Source: Terriglobia bacterium (GTDB taxonomy: Bacteria > Acidobacteriota > Terriglobia > Terriglobales > Acidobacteriaceae). Taken from it: a stretch of DNA of 64,000 nt. The notes below the pieces were generated by a model. It had not been told where the DNA came from, did no database searches, and saw only the letters and a list, made by a program, of their open reading frames with translations. Both the position numbers and the translations under genes were made by a program. The stretch spans positions 1 to 64,000 of the forward strand of contig JAIQFH010000021.1 in assembly GCA_020073385.1 (NCBI GenBank). The letters are read 5' to 3'. Positions 17,992 to 26,852 of the stretch are shown here, piece after piece (position 1 is the stretch's first letter; the number at the start of each line of letters is the position of its first letter).

Positions 17992-18061
17992 TGCGATATA
18001 TCGCATTTACCAGATGCAACAGTACGGTACATCTTTCTATTCCCATATACGATATATCGCA
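17992..18061. promoter_or_regulatory. Two TATATCGCA-type palindromic operators
   Basis: TGCGATATATCGCA at 17992-18005 is a perfect 14-bp palindrome. A second site, ACGATATATCGCA (core CGATATATCG at 18050-18059), follows about 55 bases on. They lie between the Gly/His-rich gene (minus) and the sugar kinase gene (plus). Such palindromes resemble PadR-type operators; the regulator itself is not in the window. Confidence 0.6.
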
Positions 18062-18209
18062 TTGAAAGTTGTGGAAAGAGACGCATCTTCGTGGCCAGGC
18101 AAAAAAAGGGAAGTACACACACCGTTTCGAGAGGATATAATGTTAAGAATCGTAATTGTTGTCAGAGGCCTTTCCTGGCAGAAAGAGAAGACATACGGGA
18201 GGTGATCTG

Positions 18210-19214
18210 TTGAGTTATGTGATCAGTATTGGTGAGATGCTCATCGACTTTATTCCAGAGAGACGCATGGATACAGTCGAAGGGAGCGATACTTGCTATC
18301 ATCCGCATCCGGGAGGTGCGCCTGCCAATGTAGCAGTGGCTATCGCACGATTGGGAGGCGCTTCACGCTTTATTGGGCAGTTGTCAGAAGATACTTTTGG
18401 TCATATGCTGGCACAGGTGCTCAGAGATAATTACGTGGACACGCGATACATCCGGACCACCGATCAGGGGCCGACAGCACTGGCACTGGTGACGCTTCAA
18501 GCTGATGGACAACGAGCGTTTACCTTCTACCGTCAACACACGGCAGATGTCCTCCTAGAGGTGAGCGATGTGGAGTGGCATGCGTGGCAAGATGCTGTGG
18601 TGTGTCATGCAGGTTCCGTCTCACTGTCTACGGAACCGTGCCGATCGGCGACGCTTGCAGCCATGGACTACACGCGCCAGGTTGGCTCCATTGTGTCATT
18701 CGATGTCAATGTCCGACCGGCGTTTTGGCCATCGGATGAAGCTCTGCAAGAAACACTGGCGGAGGTCATAGAACGGACTGATATTCTGAAGTTCAGCTCA
18801 GAAGAGGCGCATTTCCTGGATGCGTCCGGCCATGCACCCTTACAACCCATCGAGAGGGACCGACTAAACGCACTTGGAGATGCGCTTCTGGAGAAGGGCC
18901 CCCGTCTGGTTATGATTACGCTTGGCCCCCAGGGAGCACTCTTGATGACTCAAAAGCACAGGGTAGAGGTCAAAGCTGTCCCTGTTCGCGCTATTGACAC
19001 GACAGGAGCAGGCGATGCGTTCATGGGTGCTGCGTTATATGCATTGATCCAGCAGGGGTGTGACTCGCCTGCGGCCCTCTCTCAGATTACTGAAAGCGAT
19101 CTGAGCCGTGTGGGAAGTTTTGCCAGTAAGGTCGCCGCTTTGTGTTGTACACGCTTAGGCGGGATCGCTTCGCTTCCTTTCCTAGCAGAAGTAAACAGCT
19201 TCCAGGTCGAGTGA
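18210..19214 (+). CDS. PfkB-family carbohydrate kinase, fructokinase-like
   Basis: A 334-residue ribokinase-fold enzyme that phosphorylates a sugar with ATP. The N-terminal motif is ISIGEMLIDF, the substrate-binding Gly region is PGGAPANVAVAIARLGG, and the C-terminal PfkB signature DTTGAGDAFMGAAL holds the catalytic Asp. The pattern GGAPANVA fits fructokinases. The preferred start is TTG at 18210, because a near-perfect GGAGGTGATC ribosome site lies directly upstream; the longer frame from 18156 lacks one. It is followed 14 bases later by a hydrolase gene on the same strand, probably co-transcribed. Confidence 0.87.
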   Translation: MSYVISIGEMLIDFIPERRMDTVEGSDTCYHPHPGGAPANVAVAIARLGGASRFIGQLSEDTFGHMLAQVLRDNYVDTRYIRTTDQGPTALALVTLQADGQRAFTFYRQHTADVLLEVSDVEWHAWQDAVVCHAGSVSLSTEPCRSATLAAMDYTRQVGSIVSFDVNVRPAFWPSDEALQETLAEVIERTDILKFSSEEAHFLDASGHAPLQPIERDRLNALGDALLEKGPRLVMITLGPQGALLMTQKHRVEVKAVPVRAIDTTGAGDAFMGAALYALIQQGCDSPAALSQITESDLSRVGSFASKVAALCCTRLGGIASLPFLAEVNSFQVE

Positions 19215-19228
19215 AAAAGGAGAGAAGC

Positions 19229-20077
19229 ATGACAGATAGCCGTGATACGCTTGCTCAATCTCAGATGATTAACTTACCTGCTGGTCGCTTTCACTATATC
19301 AGTTGGAGAGCCGAACGGACTGAATTGCCCAGCGTAGTGCTGTTGCATGGCGTTACAAGTTCCGCACAAAGCTGGGTGCGTGTTGGACCGGCACTGGCAG
19401 ACCGCTACCGGGTCTATGCCCTCGATATGCGCGGGCATGGCGATAGTATCAAACCCGCACGAGGAGCATATAGCCTGCGCCATAGCGCTGATGACGCAAT
19501 GGCGTTTATAGAAGCTCTGGGGCTGGAACGTCCCGTGCTGATCGGGCATTCCTGGGGTGGAGCAACAGCCATCGTGCTGGCAAGCGGAGCCTCTACCTCC
19601 AAGCCTGTGCCCAACCTTGCTCAGCTGATCCTTGAGGATCCGGCGCATAACCTTGGTCGTGGTGATCCCGAAAAACGGGCCGCCGACTTTACCAAGGACA
19701 TTGGTCGTCCCGCCGATGAATTGCGAAGCGAAATTGCTGCCGCCAACCCTAGCTGGGCAGAGGCCGATATTGAGGGCAAGATCGACGCACTGCACAAAGT
19801 GACGCGAGAGGCAGTGGTAAGCATCTTTTGCGAGGCAGGCCAGACTGGCAAGCTTCTTCCTCTGCTCGCCAACATCACCACGCGTACGCTCTTGATGCGC
19901 GCTGATCCCACTCTTAGCTCAACTCTGGACGATGCGGCCTGGGAGCAAGCAAAGCAGTATTTGCCTGCACACAGTCGTGCTGTGCAGATCACGGGAGCTG
20001 CGCATAATATTCACCGGAGCAAGTTTTCTGAATTTGTGCAGGTGGTGAAGGAGTTCTTGCACGTACTCAACGTCTGA
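19229..20077 (+). CDS. Alpha/beta-fold hydrolase
   Basis: A 282-residue hydrolase. The oxyanion region is VVLLHGVTSSAQSW, the nucleophile elbow is IGHSWGGATA (Ser about residue 105), an acid lies near MRADPTLSS, and the catalytic His is in ITGAAHNIHR. The strand after the first motif, YALDMRGHGDS, is typical of the alpha/beta hydrolase family. The ATG at 19229 has AAGGAGA upstream. It follows the sugar kinase closely. The substrate cannot be told from sequence. Confidence 0.87.
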   Translation: MTDSRDTLAQSQMINLPAGRFHYISWRAERTELPSVVLLHGVTSSAQSWVRVGPALADRYRVYALDMRGHGDSIKPARGAYSLRHSADDAMAFIEALGLERPVLIGHSWGGATAIVLASGASTSKPVPNLAQLILEDPAHNLGRGDPEKRAADFTKDIGRPADELRSEIAAANPSWAEADIEGKIDALHKVTREAVVSIFCEAGQTGKLLPLLANITTRTLLMRADPTLSSTLDDAAWEQAKQYLPAHSRAVQITGAAHNIHRSKFSEFVQVVKEFLHVLNV

Positions 20078-20687
20078 TGAGCGAAAGAGAAAACCCGTGC
20101 TATGGGCTAAGACCCGTTTGGGCGAACGGATCAGGTCAGGATGTCCGGCCTGCTGAGCTGCGAGAGCGACAATGATGGTGGCGGTGTAGGTCAAAGCCAC
20201 CTGCCGAGCAATGGCCGACCAGCCGTAGAGAGGTGGACGCGGCAGAAAGAGGACGGGCAAAAGGGGCATCATACACAATCAAAGGCATCATGAACTGATC
20301 TTCTTGACGAGGAAGCTAGCCTCGCCTGGAAGTCAGTTTACCCCATTTTTTGAGCTAGGAAATGCCCTCTGATATTATTAACATTTCTGTTCATCCACAC
20401 GTCAAATGTAAGTAGAGATGTGTTTGGATGCTGAAAAGGTTTCCAGTTCAAATAGAGCTACTTTTTACTACAACAGGATATTTACGTCTTAGATAATTAG
20501 GGATAGAGAAGGACAATTCGCAAATCATTTGTACCATCGTCAAAAGTGAATGTAGTATGTTGGTAGTAGGACCGCTGTCGCTATGCGCGATATCTCAGAG
20601 TATGTCAGGAGAAGGGCTCTCTCCTCACATTCAACGTATGATTGTACTGACAGTAAAGCCAGCAGCAACCAAAGAGGAGAGTAACGA
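20078..20687. other. Intergenic region with a possible gene relic
   Basis: On the minus strand at about 20090-20275 there is an open stretch (PLYGWSAIARQVALTYT, then HPDLIRSPKRVLAHS) that looks protein-like but matches nothing I recognise; it may be a transposase tail. The remaining 400 bases are AT-rich and carry the leader of the sigma factor gene. No RNA gene was recognised. Confidence 0.35.
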
Positions 20688-21302
20688 ATGACAGCCGACA
20701 AACCTCACCTTCCATGGCCAGGAGCGGACGATAGGATAGTCATCGAAGAAATGTTAAGAGATGGGCGATCGGGACAGTGGTACGAATGCCGTGAGTTTGT
20801 CAAGAAGCGTGTTCAGATACAGGCAAAAAACATCCCTCAAGATCACTGGGATGATATTGTGCAGGATGCAATGATGCGAATAGATAAATTCTTGCCGACC
20901 TTCCAATATCAATGCAAGTTCAGAACCTGGCTTGTCGGTATCGTAAGTAGCTGTATTATTGATGACTATCGAAGATTGACGCGTGCAGGACAGTTTCTAG
21001 CTCCGGTAGATGATTCACGTGACGATGCTGAGCATGAGGATGATGCATTTACTACAAATATATCAAAAACGGTAGAAGATGAGTGTATCATACGTTATGA
21101 GTTAGGCAAAGCATTGGTAGCGCTGCAAGAATATGTTTCTACGCATGGCAAGCCGAGACGGAACGGACAAATATTGAATATGGTTATATTTGAAGCCCGT
21201 TCCCTCGAGGAGGTGGCTAAAGCAGTTGGATGTTCTGCCGCGGTTGTCGGCTATGTTGTGCGCTCAGCTCAGCGTTATGCACGTGAAAAGTCGAGGGGTT
21301 AA
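20688..21302 (+). CDS. ECF-like RNA polymerase sigma factor
   Basis: A 204-residue sigma-70 family protein. Region 2 is visible in HWDDIVQDAMMRIDKFLPTF and FRTWLVGIVSSCIIDDYRR, which contain the core-binding and -10 recognition helices. An acidic linker follows (DDSRDDAEHEDDAF). Region 4 is a C-terminal helix-turn-helix, ARSLEEVAKAVGCSAAVVGY. Length and spacing fit extracytoplasmic-function sigma factors. AGAGGAG precedes the ATG. The next gene, convergent, is a zinc-finger protein that might act as its anti-sigma factor. Confidence 0.85.
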   Translation: MTADKPHLPWPGADDRIVIEEMLRDGRSGQWYECREFVKKRVQIQAKNIPQDHWDDIVQDAMMRIDKFLPTFQYQCKFRTWLVGIVSSCIIDDYRRLTRAGQFLAPVDDSRDDAEHEDDAFTTNISKTVEDECIIRYELGKALVALQEYVSTHGKPRRNGQILNMVIFEARSLEEVAKAVGCSAAVVGYVVRSAQRYAREKSRG

Positions 21303-21416
21303 GAGTAAACTTCTCTATTTAAATGTGCTCTAAAATCGTAGAGATACTATATATGAACTGGCACCTTGCTTACAGGTACCAGTCCATACTACTTTTGCAT
21401 ACTCCCGCAGACGAAA

Positions 21417-21872
21417 TCAATCGCTCTCGGCTGGCTCGTTGAGGAAGGCTACGGTTTCCTCCAAGGTGGATTGGCAGCTTGGGCATTTTCTTATATGTTC
21501 CGCGAGTATGGGAAAGCGCTTATCTGCCTCCTCTCTACCTTCAGCTACAATTGCCTCGGCATATGCTCCTATGTTCTCGTAATCCTGTGTCTCTATTTCG
21601 TGGTGTAGTGTTACAAATTGTGTGAGTAAATCGTGTACAGGTGCTTCAGGATAATTGTGCAACCTATTGTACTCTTGCTCTGTTGAAAGCAATACTAAGA
21701 GAGTGATTCTGCAATAAGGACACTCTGCAAGATGTGAAACCAGTTGCTCTTGTTGAGCAGGATCAGGTTGCCATCCATCTACAACTAAATCAACCAACTT
21801 ACCTGCAATATGTGGTGGTAGAAGGAGGTCAGGATGAACTTTTTCCATGACGGTAACTTTTTTGTCTTTCAT
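21417..21872 (-). CDS. Putative zinc-finger protein, possible anti-sigma factor
   Basis: A 151-residue soluble protein with two Cys-pair sites: HLAECPYCRITLL (about residues 47-59) and HIRKCPSCQSTLEE (about 126-139). The H-x3-C-x2-C arrangement is the zf-HC2 signature of zinc-binding anti-sigma factors. The family usually has one such site and a membrane helix; here there are two and no membrane segment. It is transcribed towards the sigma factor gene, which is suggestive but not the usual operon order. The role is therefore inferred. Confidence 0.65.
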   Translation of the reverse strand: MKDKKVTVMEKVHPDLLLPPHIAGKLVDLVVDGWQPDPAQQEQLVSHLAECPYCRITLLVLLSTEQEYNRLHNYPEAPVHDLLTQFVTLHHEIETQDYENIGAYAEAIVAEGREEADKRFPILAEHIRKCPSCQSTLEETVAFLNEPAESD

Positions 21873-21977
21873 CTCAGGTATTTCCCTTCCTCGTCTGAGT
21901 TCCGAACGCGCTAACTTGTCATAACAACACTTACTTTGACTAACAAACCTTTTTCAACAGATGTGGAGATATCTGTT

Positions 21978-22008
21978 TATATTTCGACAACTATAACGTC
22001 GAAATATA
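21978..22008. promoter_or_regulatory. 11-bp inverted repeat upstream of the STAND regulator
   Basis: TATATTTCGAC at 21978-21988 and GTCGAAATATA at 21998-22008 are exact reverse complements around nine bases. It lies between the divergent zinc-finger and STAND genes and could be an operator for either. No -10 box could be fixed with confidence. Confidence 0.5.
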
Positions 22009-22250
22009 TGTTTGTTTGTACGCCTAAAAAATACCCAATCTCTCTGACGTTTCTGCAAGGATTTCATAAGAAACTTGTACCGCCTTTCTTATCTAACATG
22101 ACGGCAAACCCTTTGTGGAGGTGATATCATGTGCATATCATACGTATATCAGTTATATTCAAGGGTAGTTAATGTTTGGGCGATTGTCTACGTGCGTTTC
22201 TGGTTCACGAATCGTTTGAAGAAGAGTTGAGCTATGCCGGGAATAATGAG

Positions 22251-24860
22251 ATGGCTACCGAAGATACAACTGAAGCAAAAAAGATTTCCAGGTCGGCTGT
22301 TTCTCGCCTGAAGCAAGAACGAGAGCGACGAGCTTGGACGCAAAACGAAGTTGCCGAACGTATCGGCACGACCCAGATCAACATCAGTCGTTGGGAAAAT
22401 GGCGTTACTGTTCCCAGTCCATACTATCGTCAAAGGCTTGCAGAACTTTTTGGAAAAGGCATTCAGGAACTTGGCTTAATCCCTGAGAGTAGTGAGGGAG
22501 TATCTACCTCTGCGGGTACTCCTGGCTCTCGTACCTCTACTCCTTCTTTCCCTATCTGGAACGTACCATACCGCCGCAATCCATTTTTTACAGGTCGTGA
22601 GGAGATTCTGGCTCATCTGTCTACTGTATTTAGAAACAGTAAAGCCGTCGGTTTGACCCAGGCGCTCAGTGGTTTGGGAGGAATAGGCAAGACACAGATC
22701 GCAGTTGAATACGCCTATCGCTATCGCGACCACTATCAGGCTATTTTATGGATAACCGCTTCTTCTCGTGAAGCTTGCAGTGCCGACTTCGTAATGTTAG
22801 CGGCTTTGCTAGATTTACCTGAACAGCATGGGCAGGATCATGACATAGTGATACGGGCAGTAAAGCGTTGGCTGACTACCCATACTCACTGGCTGCTTAT
22901 GCTCGACAACGTTGATGATCTGGAAATGATCGTTGACTTTTTGCCGATACACAGTACGGGAGATGTGCTGCTTACTACGCGGCTGCAAGCATTGGGAACC
23001 ATTGCTCAAAGTGTTGAAGTTGAAAAAATGGGACTGGATGAAGGCATGGAGTTTCTCTTGCGCCGCACCAAAGTGATTTCACCAGGGGCATCTCTTGATC
23101 ACGCAACGAAAAAGAGCCGGGCACAAGCAGCTGAGATCGTAGTTGCACTGGATGGATTGCCGCTTGCTCTTGATCAAGCTGGTGCATATATTGAAGAAAC
23201 ACGCTGTGGGTTAGCTCAATATCTCAATTTATACGGCACGCGTCGTAAGGAATTACTATTACGACGGGGAAGGTTTCCCATTGACCATCCAGATTCCGTT
23301 GCTGCCACCTGGTCACTCTCTTTTCAGCAGGTGGAGCAGGAGAGTCTAGCTGCCGCTGATCTACTTCGTCTATTCGCTTTTCTCAGTCCAGAAGCTATTC
23401 CGGAAGAAATCATTACGCTGGGTGCGGCAGAACTTGGTCCCCCACTGGGAGCGGCGGCGAGTGATCCTTTAAAGGTTGATAACATCATTGAGTTGTTGCT
23501 GCGCTACTCGCTTATGCGACGCACTTCCGAAGTGAAGTCCTTGAGTATCCATCGGCTGGTGCAAGCAGTTCTTAGGGATGGCATGGATAGAGACATGCAG
23601 CGTCTCTGGGCGGAACGGGTTATACGGGCAGTAAACCACGCTTTTCCCGACGTTGAACTGCAAACCTGGGAAGTGTGTCAGCGTTGTCTTCCACATGTGC
23701 AGATGTGTGCAACATATATAGAAGAATACGCACTGGCCTTTCCCGAGGCTGCTCGATTATTCAACGAGGCAGCATTGTACCTTGTAGCGCATGCAAGGTA
23801 CCAACAGGCGGAACAATTGTTACTCAAAGCTCTGGCGGTCCGTCAACAGATATTAGGAGCCGAGCATCCTGATACTGCTCGCACGCTGAACGATCTGGGA
23901 GCACTCTATCAGGATCAGGGCAAATACCAAGAGGCGGAGCCCCTATTACAGGAGGCGTTAGCGATTCGTCAACGAATGCTAGGGGGAGAGCATCCTGACG
24001 TGGCTCAAACGCTTTATAACCTGGCAAGCTTATATCGTGCGCAAGGAACCTATGTAGAAGCTGAACCATTTTATTTACGAGCTTTACATATTCGAGAGAT
24101 GGCATTAGAAATTGACCATCCTCTGGTCGCACAGAGCTATTATGGTTTAGCTAAACTGTACTATTCACAAGAGAAGTACCAACAGGCCGAAAAGTTCTGC
24201 AAGCAGGCCTTGCGCATTCAAGAACAGCGCTTAGGAGGCAATCATCCCATGATTGCTTCTACGCTGAATATGCTGGCGAAGATCTATCAAGGGCAGAATA
24301 AGCTTGATCAGGCTAAGGAAATGAATGTACATGCGTTACGGATTCGAGAGAGCACTTCGGGTGCAGATCATCCGCATGTGGCAGTCATCGTCAATAGCTT
24401 GGTTGAGATTTACCATGCCGAAGGAAGATATGGCGAAGCCCAGCCGCTGATTGCCAGGTCGCTCAGGATTCACGAGCAAGCGCTTGGCTCAGAGCATCCT
24501 TATATAGCGTACAGCCTCAGTAACCGAGCTGAAAATTTCTTCTTACAGGGGGATTACGTTCAAGCTGAGTCTTACTACAAGAAGGCTCTAGCTATTCGTG
24601 AGCAACATCTGGGTTTTAATCATCCACATACCGCTTCTACTTACGATAATCTCGCGAAGTTTTACTCCGTTTTAGAGCGGTATGAAGAAGCTGAGTCATT
24701 CTACCGTAAAGCACTATCTATCTACGAACGCGCTTTCGGGATTGACCATCCCACTGTTGTCAGCATGCTGGAACAGTACGCTACTTTACTAAAGAAGCTG
24801 AAAAGGGAGGGCGAGGCTTGTGAACTTGAGGCACGTATCCAGGAAATCAGAGGAAGGTAG
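22251..24860 (+). CDS. XRE-STAND-TPR regulator (HTH, NB-ARC, TPR)
   Basis: About 869 residues from ATG 22251; a TTG-started frame reaches 22176. The order is an XRE helix-turn-helix (WTQNEVAERIGTTQINISRW), the linker WNVPYRRNPFFTGREEIL, an NB-ARC NTPase with Walker A LSGLGGIGKTQIAVEYAYRY and Walker B HWLLMLDNVDD, a GLPLALDQAGAYI motif, then at least eight kinesin-light-chain-type TPR units of 42 residues (ALAIRQRMLGGEHPDVAQTL). STAND proteins are switch ATPases in which repeats sense a ligand or partner. In Ktedonobacteria such XRE-linked forms are abundant and may be transcription regulators or defence-like sensors. No effector enzyme domain is fused. Confidence 0.88.
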   Translation: MATEDTTEAKKISRSAVSRLKQERERRAWTQNEVAERIGTTQINISRWENGVTVPSPYYRQRLAELFGKGIQELGLIPESSEGVSTSAGTPGSRTSTPSFPIWNVPYRRNPFFTGREEILAHLSTVFRNSKAVGLTQALSGLGGIGKTQIAVEYAYRYRDHYQAILWITASSREACSADFVMLAALLDLPEQHGQDHDIVIRAVKRWLTTHTHWLLMLDNVDDLEMIVDFLPIHSTGDVLLTTRLQALGTIAQSVEVEKMGLDEGMEFLLRRTKVISPGASLDHATKKSRAQAAEIVVALDGLPLALDQAGAYIEETRCGLAQYLNLYGTRRKELLLRRGRFPIDHPDSVAATWSLSFQQVEQESLAAADLLRLFAFLSPEAIPEEIITLGAAELGPPLGAAASDPLKVDNIIELLLRYSLMRRTSEVKSLSIHRLVQAVLRDGMDRDMQRLWAERVIRAVNHAFPDVELQTWEVCQRCLPHVQMCATYIEEYALAFPEAARLFNEAALYLVAHARYQQAEQLLLKALAVRQQILGAEHPDTARTLNDLGALYQDQGKYQEAEPLLQEALAIRQRMLGGEHPDVAQTLYNLASLYRAQGTYVEAEPFYLRALHIREMALEIDHPLVAQSYYGLAKLYYSQEKYQQAEKFCKQALRIQEQRLGGNHPMIASTLNMLAKIYQGQNKLDQAKEMNVHALRIRESTSGADHPHVAVIVNSLVEIYHAEGRYGEAQPLIARSLRIHEQALGSEHPYIAYSLSNRAENFFLQGDYVQAESYYKKALAIREQHLGFNHPHTASTYDNLAKFYSVLERYEEAESFYRKALSIYERAFGIDHPTVVSMLEQYATLLKKLKREGEACELEARIQEIRGR

Positions 24861-24928
24861 GGCACTCTTGAAAGCCTGTAAATTTTCGAGAGTGGACATG
24901 CCCAATAGTCATTGTATTGTGTTCTACT

Positions 24929-25070
24929 TAATTACCCACGGTTCGTTATGCTTCACAAAGCTAGATGACAAGCCTCTTCATACTGAAGAGATAAGCGTCG
25001 ACTCAGCTGTGGAGATTTACTCTCCAGGCCAATTGTCATTTTATTTAAATGAGCGAACCGTGGGTAATTA
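24929..25070. repeat. MITE-like inverted-repeat element, copy A
   Basis: A perfect 17-bp arm TAATTACCCACGGTTCG at 24929-24945 is repeated in reverse at 25054-25070. The interior includes TGACAAGCC and a GAAGAG stretch that recur in copy B. The element is non-coding. It lies between the STAND gene and a small kinase gene. Confidence 0.65.
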
Positions 25071-25118
25071 TTGTTTATCTTAAATATGATATTTATTTAC
25101 TAAGTGTGAGAGTTGCTG

Positions 25119-25700
25119 ATGGAGAAGATTGCCATCATTGGATCATCTGGCGCAGGTAAATCAATGCTTGCAAAAGAATTAGGTTCCATACTCAAAATTA
25201 AAGTTTTCCACATGGATCGTTTTTGCTGGCTGCGCGGTTGGAAAGGCAAAACTGAGGATACGAGAATAGATATTTTGCACAAACTCGTTCGGGACAAGCA
25301 GTGGATTATTGAGGGGACTTATCTCAATTCATCCACACCCCGCCTGGAAGCGGCAGATACGATTATTTTTTTAGATACTCCTCTCCCGTTGTGCCTTTGG
25401 CGCATAATTAAGCGACATTGTAAGTGTAGTGAGCCCTCTCGTCGTGACATCCCGGAGGGGTGTACAGATAAACTCACCCTGTCCCGCATGTTGAAAGTGC
25501 TAGCCTTTCCGTTTCAAGACCGGAAAGTGCTTATGCGACAACTGCGCGATTACGAGTCTAAACGAATTATCTGGCTTCGTTCAGGTAAAGAGGTAAAAGG
25601 CTTTTTAGCGCAGCTAAGGCAAGATGCGAATGATAAGAGGAATTCTTCCAGTAAAGCTCCTGTTGAAAAAAGAAAAGCCTTAGCGGTTATTGGGCGATAA
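25119..25700 (+). CDS. Small P-loop kinase-like protein (FlaR/topology-modulation type)
   Basis: A 193-residue P-loop NTPase with Walker A IIGSSGAGKSMLAKEL at the N-terminus, the family sequence HMDRFCWLRGW, a Walker-B-like strand ADTIIFLDTPLPLCLWRI, and an Arg-rich lid (IKRHCKCSEPSRRDIPEG). This is the pattern of adenylate-kinase-related proteins often named FlaR or DNA topology modulation protein. The substrate is unknown. The ATG at 25119 is preferred over TTG 25113. The gene is flanked by two related inverted-repeat elements, so it may have travelled as a cassette. Confidence 0.8.
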   Translation: MEKIAIIGSSGAGKSMLAKELGSILKIKVFHMDRFCWLRGWKGKTEDTRIDILHKLVRDKQWIIEGTYLNSSTPRLEAADTIIFLDTPLPLCLWRIIKRHCKCSEPSRRDIPEGCTDKLTLSRMLKVLAFPFQDRKVLMRQLRDYESKRIIWLRSGKEVKGFLAQLRQDANDKRNSSSKAPVEKRKALAVIGR

Positions 25701-25736
25701 CGAAGAACATGACAAATTTGTGACGACAGTTATCCT

Positions 25737-25855
25737 CGGTTCGCTGATATTATATAAACCCAGGTGACAAGCCAGTTTGTATCGAAGAGGTAACTACAAA
25801 CTCTGCAATGGCGCTTCGCTCTTCAGGCGGATTCACCTTAAAAATGACCGAACCG
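25737..25855. repeat. MITE-like inverted-repeat element, copy B
   Basis: Ends CGGTTCG (25737-25743) and CGAACCG (25849-25855) match the inner part of copy A's arms. The interior shares TGACAAGCC and a CGAAGAGGTAA stretch with copy A, and AATGACCGAACCGTGGG with its right end. Length is close to that of copy A measured between the same words (119 versus about 122 bases). The sequence has diverged more than copy A's arms. Confidence 0.55.
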
Positions 25856-25889
25856 TGGGCCAGTTAGGCTTGAATAATCTGTTTGGAGT

Positions 25890-25931
25890 GATCAGCAAGC
25901 AGTGCTTCTACAGAAGCGCTGCTTGCTGATC
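25890..25931. terminator. Long perfect hairpin, probable terminator
   Basis: GATCAGCAAGCAG at 25890-25902 pairs exactly with CTGCTTGCTGATC at 25919-25931, with an inner GCTTC/GAAGC stem around TACA. A T-rich run, TTCATATTTTCTTGTTTTT, follows. It is downstream of the kinase gene and copy B, and would end that transcript; a small IS end is an alternative. Confidence 0.6.
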
Positions 25932-26199
25932 TTCATATTTTCTTGTTTTTGCCGTCTTTATTAGTATAAAGAGTTGTTCCAGTAACGCTCTCTTGTATTG
26001 AAATGTATCTACAATTAAGGAGGTTACATGGTGCAAAATAAATTGTGTACATCCATTACGCTTAATGGAGAAGTATTCTAGAGGCTCACTGCTGGCTGTA
26101 TTCAAAGCGGTTCAATTGAGAGCGCCTCTATGCTCTCCTTTTGCGCAAGGTACAAGAATGTTTCCAAAGCGTGGTAGCCGTGAAAGGAGAAAAATCTTT

Positions 26200-26643
26200 A
26201 TGAGAATTGAGAGAAACCTTTATGCTGGAGCGGTATTCATGGGATGCATCTGCTTGCTGCCTATCGTCGGTTTTGTGCTGGTGTCGCTCTGGCCGCAACG
26301 GGTGTTAGTATCCTGGCTATTGCTCGGTCTTGTCGCACTGGTTATTATTGTAAGACTGGCTTTATGGGTGCTCAAAGCGGGAACGAACGCGAAGGTGCGC
26401 CTGTCTGAAGAAGAACTTCGATCAGGGCGGCTCCACACACACGAGCGTTTGGTTGAGCACGAGGGACGGTACAATGACGAATGGGCAGTTCAACAACAGC
26501 GAGTGACGAAGGATGAGCCATATGTACAACGCCCGTATGTACATTCCCCCCATCGTCAACTGTCCGAGCCCTATGAAGTTCCTTATAGTGGCTTAAAGCC
26601 TCTTAGCATAGATAATGATGATTGGGAAGAAGAGAAGTGGTAG
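26200..26643 (+). CDS. Two-helix membrane protein of unknown function
   Basis: A 147-residue protein from ATG 26200 with AAAGGAG upstream; an in-frame ATG at 26065 would add residues without coding character. Two membrane segments lie near residues 8-30 and 36-58 (VSWLLLGLVALVIIVRLAL). A hydrophilic, acidic and Tyr/Pro-rich tail follows (PYVQRPYVHSPHRQ) and ends DDWEEEKW. No family was recognised. A strong terminator follows, so it is probably a single-gene transcript. Confidence 0.6.
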   Translation: MRIERNLYAGAVFMGCICLLPIVGFVLVSLWPQRVLVSWLLLGLVALVIIVRLALWVLKAGTNAKVRLSEEELRSGRLHTHERLVEHEGRYNDEWAVQQQRVTKDEPYVQRPYVHSPHRQLSEPYEVPYSGLKPLSIDNDDWEEEKW

Positions 26644-26668
26644 CTCGTAAGTAATCTGCTTGCGAAGG

Positions 26669-26694
26669 GGCCTCGATAACTGAGGCCTCTTTTT
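26669..26694 (+). terminator. Rho-independent terminator
   Basis: GGCCTC at 26669-26674, loop GATAACT, GAGGCC at 26682-26687, then TCTTTTT. It follows the stop of the two-helix membrane protein by 26 bases. Confidence 0.85.
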
Positions 26695-26852
26695 GATGAT
26701 CGCAAGTCAGAAGTGTCAGAACTTAGCATAGGTTGTACAAGGTATCTGTGACAAGGCTGTCACTTACGTATGGTAAGAGAGCGTGTGGTGGTATACTTAA
26801 GCCTGGGTACCTCAACTATTATGCCGAACCCGTGGATGTTTTATCGTTGGTG

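Noticed and set aside
18156-18209. An ATG-type start at 18156 for the sugar kinase
   Set aside because: A near-perfect ribosome site directly precedes TTG 18210, and the extra residues lack family resemblance.
24000-24800. A CRISPR array or tandem DNA repeat
   Set aside because: The periodicity is the 42-residue TPR unit in a coding frame; bases vary and there are no spacers.
24820-25083. An ORF across the stop of the STAND gene and copy A
   Set aside because: It is encoded mostly by the inverted-repeat element and shows no protein-like character.
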